Below, one piece after another: positions 5,199 through 6,430 of a stretch of 6,430 nucleotides of DNA (position 1 is its first letter; each line of letters begins with the position of its first letter). The notes below the pieces were generated by a model. The model was not told the DNA's origin. It saw nothing but the letters and a program-made list of their open reading frames with translations, and made no database searches. Source of the stretch: Spirochaetales bacterium (GTDB lineage Bacteria > Spirochaetota > Spirochaetia > DSM-27196 > SLST01); NCBI GenBank assembly GCA_007130265.1, contig SLST01000444.1, positions 1 through 6,430 of the forward strand, read 5' to 3'. Made by a program: the position numbers and the translations under genes.

Positions 5199-6430
5199 TC
5201 AGAGCTTCCTGAGCACCGCGCCGCCGTAGGTGAATCCTCCGCCGAACGCGGTCAGACCGATACTGTCCCCCTTCTTCATCGAATCGGTGAACTCGGTGAG
5301 GGCGAGCGGAATACTCGAAGACGAGGTGTTCCCGTACTTCTCGATGTTGGAGAGGACTCGCTCCTTCGGCATCTTCAACTTCTGCCGGATCGCGTTGATG
5401 ATCCTCTGGTTCGCCTGGTGGGGAACGATGTGATCGAGGTCCTGAAGCAGCACCTCCGCCTCGGTGCAAGCATCCTGGAGCTGCAGTATCATGCTCCTTA
5501 CCGCTTCGACGAAGACCTTCCGCCCGTCCATGTAGATCCTCTCGCTTCCGTCGCCCGGAACACGGAGCACCGCGCCGCTCTCACCGACTCCGCTCGTGAC
5601 CGGGCGGTAGACATGGAACTTTGCATGCTCTGCGCCGGGTCCCGCGCAGACAAGAGTCGCCGTTGCGGCATCGCCGAAGATCGGCGCGGTCTGGGGGTCA
5701 CGGACATCGGTCTTCTCGGAGAGCGTCTCGGCCGTGACGAGGAGGATCTTTGCATCCGGTCTGCTTCCGAGAAAATCACAGGATATCTGAAGACCGTAGA
5801 GAAAGCCGGAGCACGCGGCACTTATATCGTAGGCGGGCATCGGCCTTGGTTCTGCGAGGTCTCTGGACAGCTCGTAGTGAATCAGAGAAGCCAGAGACGG
5901 GGTCGTGTGGAGCGCCGAACCGGTGCTGCAGATGATGAGGTCGAGATCGTTGACCGAGAGGCCAAGTCCGGAGAGCACGCTACGGGACGCATCGACGGAG
6001 AGCGACAGCGCCGACTCGCCCTCGCCGAGCCACTGTCTCGATCTGATTCCCGTGCGCTTGTAGATGTCGTCAGCGGTCCAGTCCGGACAAAGCTCCTCGA
6101 TGAACGTATTCTCGATTGTCCGGGAACCGACTGCCGTGGCGATATCCAGTATACCCACGCTCGCCGCTCCGGCTTCTCTGCCGTTAGTGGAGACCGACGC
6201 CTGCGATGCTGCAGCGATGCGCTCTGACCTCGGAGGTACCGAGACCACCGGAGTTCCGGGGTTCTCTCTGGTGACGATCTTCTTGCTGGTCTGTCCGCTG
6301 TCGGTCTTCACCTTGATGATCCGTGTTCCGACTCTGACCATATCGGAATCCTCGACGAGGATCTCCGCGATCGTTCCCGAGACAGGCGACGCGATATCCA
6401 TCGCAGCCTTGTCCGCCTCGGCTTCCGCAA
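5199..6430 (-). CDS. Lipoyl-domain / beta-ketoacyl-ACP synthase III (FabH-like) fusion, 5' end outside window
   Basis: The frame is open to the right edge, so the start is missing. The first visible residues are AEAEADKAAM, then DIASPVSGTIAEILVEDSD and VGTRIIKV. This is the lipoyl-domain pattern E-x-D-K-A followed by S-P-x-x-G; the lysine expected to carry lipoate is coded at 6410-6408, three codons before the first in-frame ATG (6401). Counting from that Met, a Ser/Thr/Pro/Ala-rich linker covers about 32-80, and a full KAS III domain covers about 81-400. KAS III landmarks are RTGIRSRQ (116-123), the active-site Cys in ISAACSGF (C197), FGDAATATL (232-240), PHQANQ with H328, YGNTSSSS with N358, and GGGFTYGG near the end. 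C-H and H-N spacings (131 and 30) are near those of E. coli FabH (132 and 30), so the triad is intact. KAS III condenses an acyl primer with malonyl-ACP. The fused lipoyl arm suggests acyl delivery from a 2-oxoacid dehydrogenase, which is inference. It converges on the MFS gene, leaving 77 bases. Confidence 0.93.
   Translation of the reverse strand, partial: AEAEADKAAMDIASPVSGTIAEILVEDSDMVRVGTRIIKVKTDSGQTSKKIVTRENPGTPVVSVPPRSERIAAASQASVSTNGREAGAASVGILDIATAVGSRTIENTFIEELCPDWTADDIYKRTGIRSRQWLGEGESALSLSVDASRSVLSGLGLSVNDLDLIICSTGSALHTTPSLASLIHYELSRDLAEPRPMPAYDISAACSGFLYGLQISCDFLGSRPDAKILLVTAETLSEKTDVRDPQTAPIFGDAATATLVCAGPGAEHAKFHVYRPVTSGVGESGAVLRVPGDGSERIYMDGRKVFVEAVRSMILQLQDACTEAEVLLQDLDHIVPHQANQRIINAIRQKLKMPKERVLSNIEKYGNTSSSSIPLALTEFTDSMKKGDSIGLTAFGGGFTYGGAVLRKL

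Noticed and set aside
4977..6227. Plus-strand open frame of 416 codons opposite the KAS III gene
   Set aside because: The minus strand here encodes a fully conserved condensing enzyme; the plus frame shows no motif and also overlaps the MFS 3' end.
6300..6430. Reading the N-terminal domain of the KAS III protein as a biotin-carrier domain
   Set aside because: Biotin domains carry an A/V-M-K-M motif; here the lysine sits in E-A-D-K-A-A-M, the lipoyl-type context.

Overview
This window comes from a GC-rich bacterium (about 60-65% G+C by eye). Nearly every base is coding, with six bacterial-style genes that are complete or nearly so plus one fragment at the left edge. Nothing in the window fixes the phylum. 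The short gene gaps, compact GTPase/RNHCP pair, VAT1-like reductase and 12-helix transporter would suit an environmental, possibly spirochaete-like lineage, but that is a weak guess. I see no rRNA, tRNA, CRISPR array, insertion sequence or attachment site. No stretch over about 80 bases is free of a gene.

Left block (1-1256, minus strand): rsgA, a circularly permuted GTPase of 30S ribosome maturation. Its stop codon overlaps the start of an RNHCP-domain zinc protein (ATGA overlap); the RNHCP gene runs off the left edge. Diverging from rsgA across 74 bases is a plus-strand gene (1331-1885) for a protein N-terminal glutamine amidohydrolase of the NTAQ1/WDYHV family. That enzyme is best known from the eukaryotic N-degron pathway, and its Cys-His-Asp triad is intact here.

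Middle block (1898-3814, minus strand): a VAT1/quinone-oxidoreductase-like MDR enzyme, followed after 45 bases by a protein made of four tandem zinc-ribbon repeats (DUF4379-like). The repeat gene converges on the amidase gene, with only 12 bases between their stops. The MDR gene diverges from a plus-strand MFS transporter (3850-5121) across 35 bases.

Right block (5199-6430, minus strand): a gene open at the right edge that joins a lipoyl-carrier domain, through a flexible linker, to a complete beta-ketoacyl-ACP synthase III (FabH-like) domain with an intact Cys-His-Asn triad. The first in-frame Met lies just after the lipoyl-lysine motif, so the real start is outside the window. This fusion suggests direct hand-over of an acyl group from a 2-oxoacid dehydrogenase to a condensing enzyme. 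Together with the bacterial NTAQ1, it is the most notable content of the window.

The genes do not form one obvious pathway. They look like several short transcription units: rsgA-RNHCP, the amidase, MDR-zinc-ribbon, the transporter, and the lipoyl-KAS III gene.
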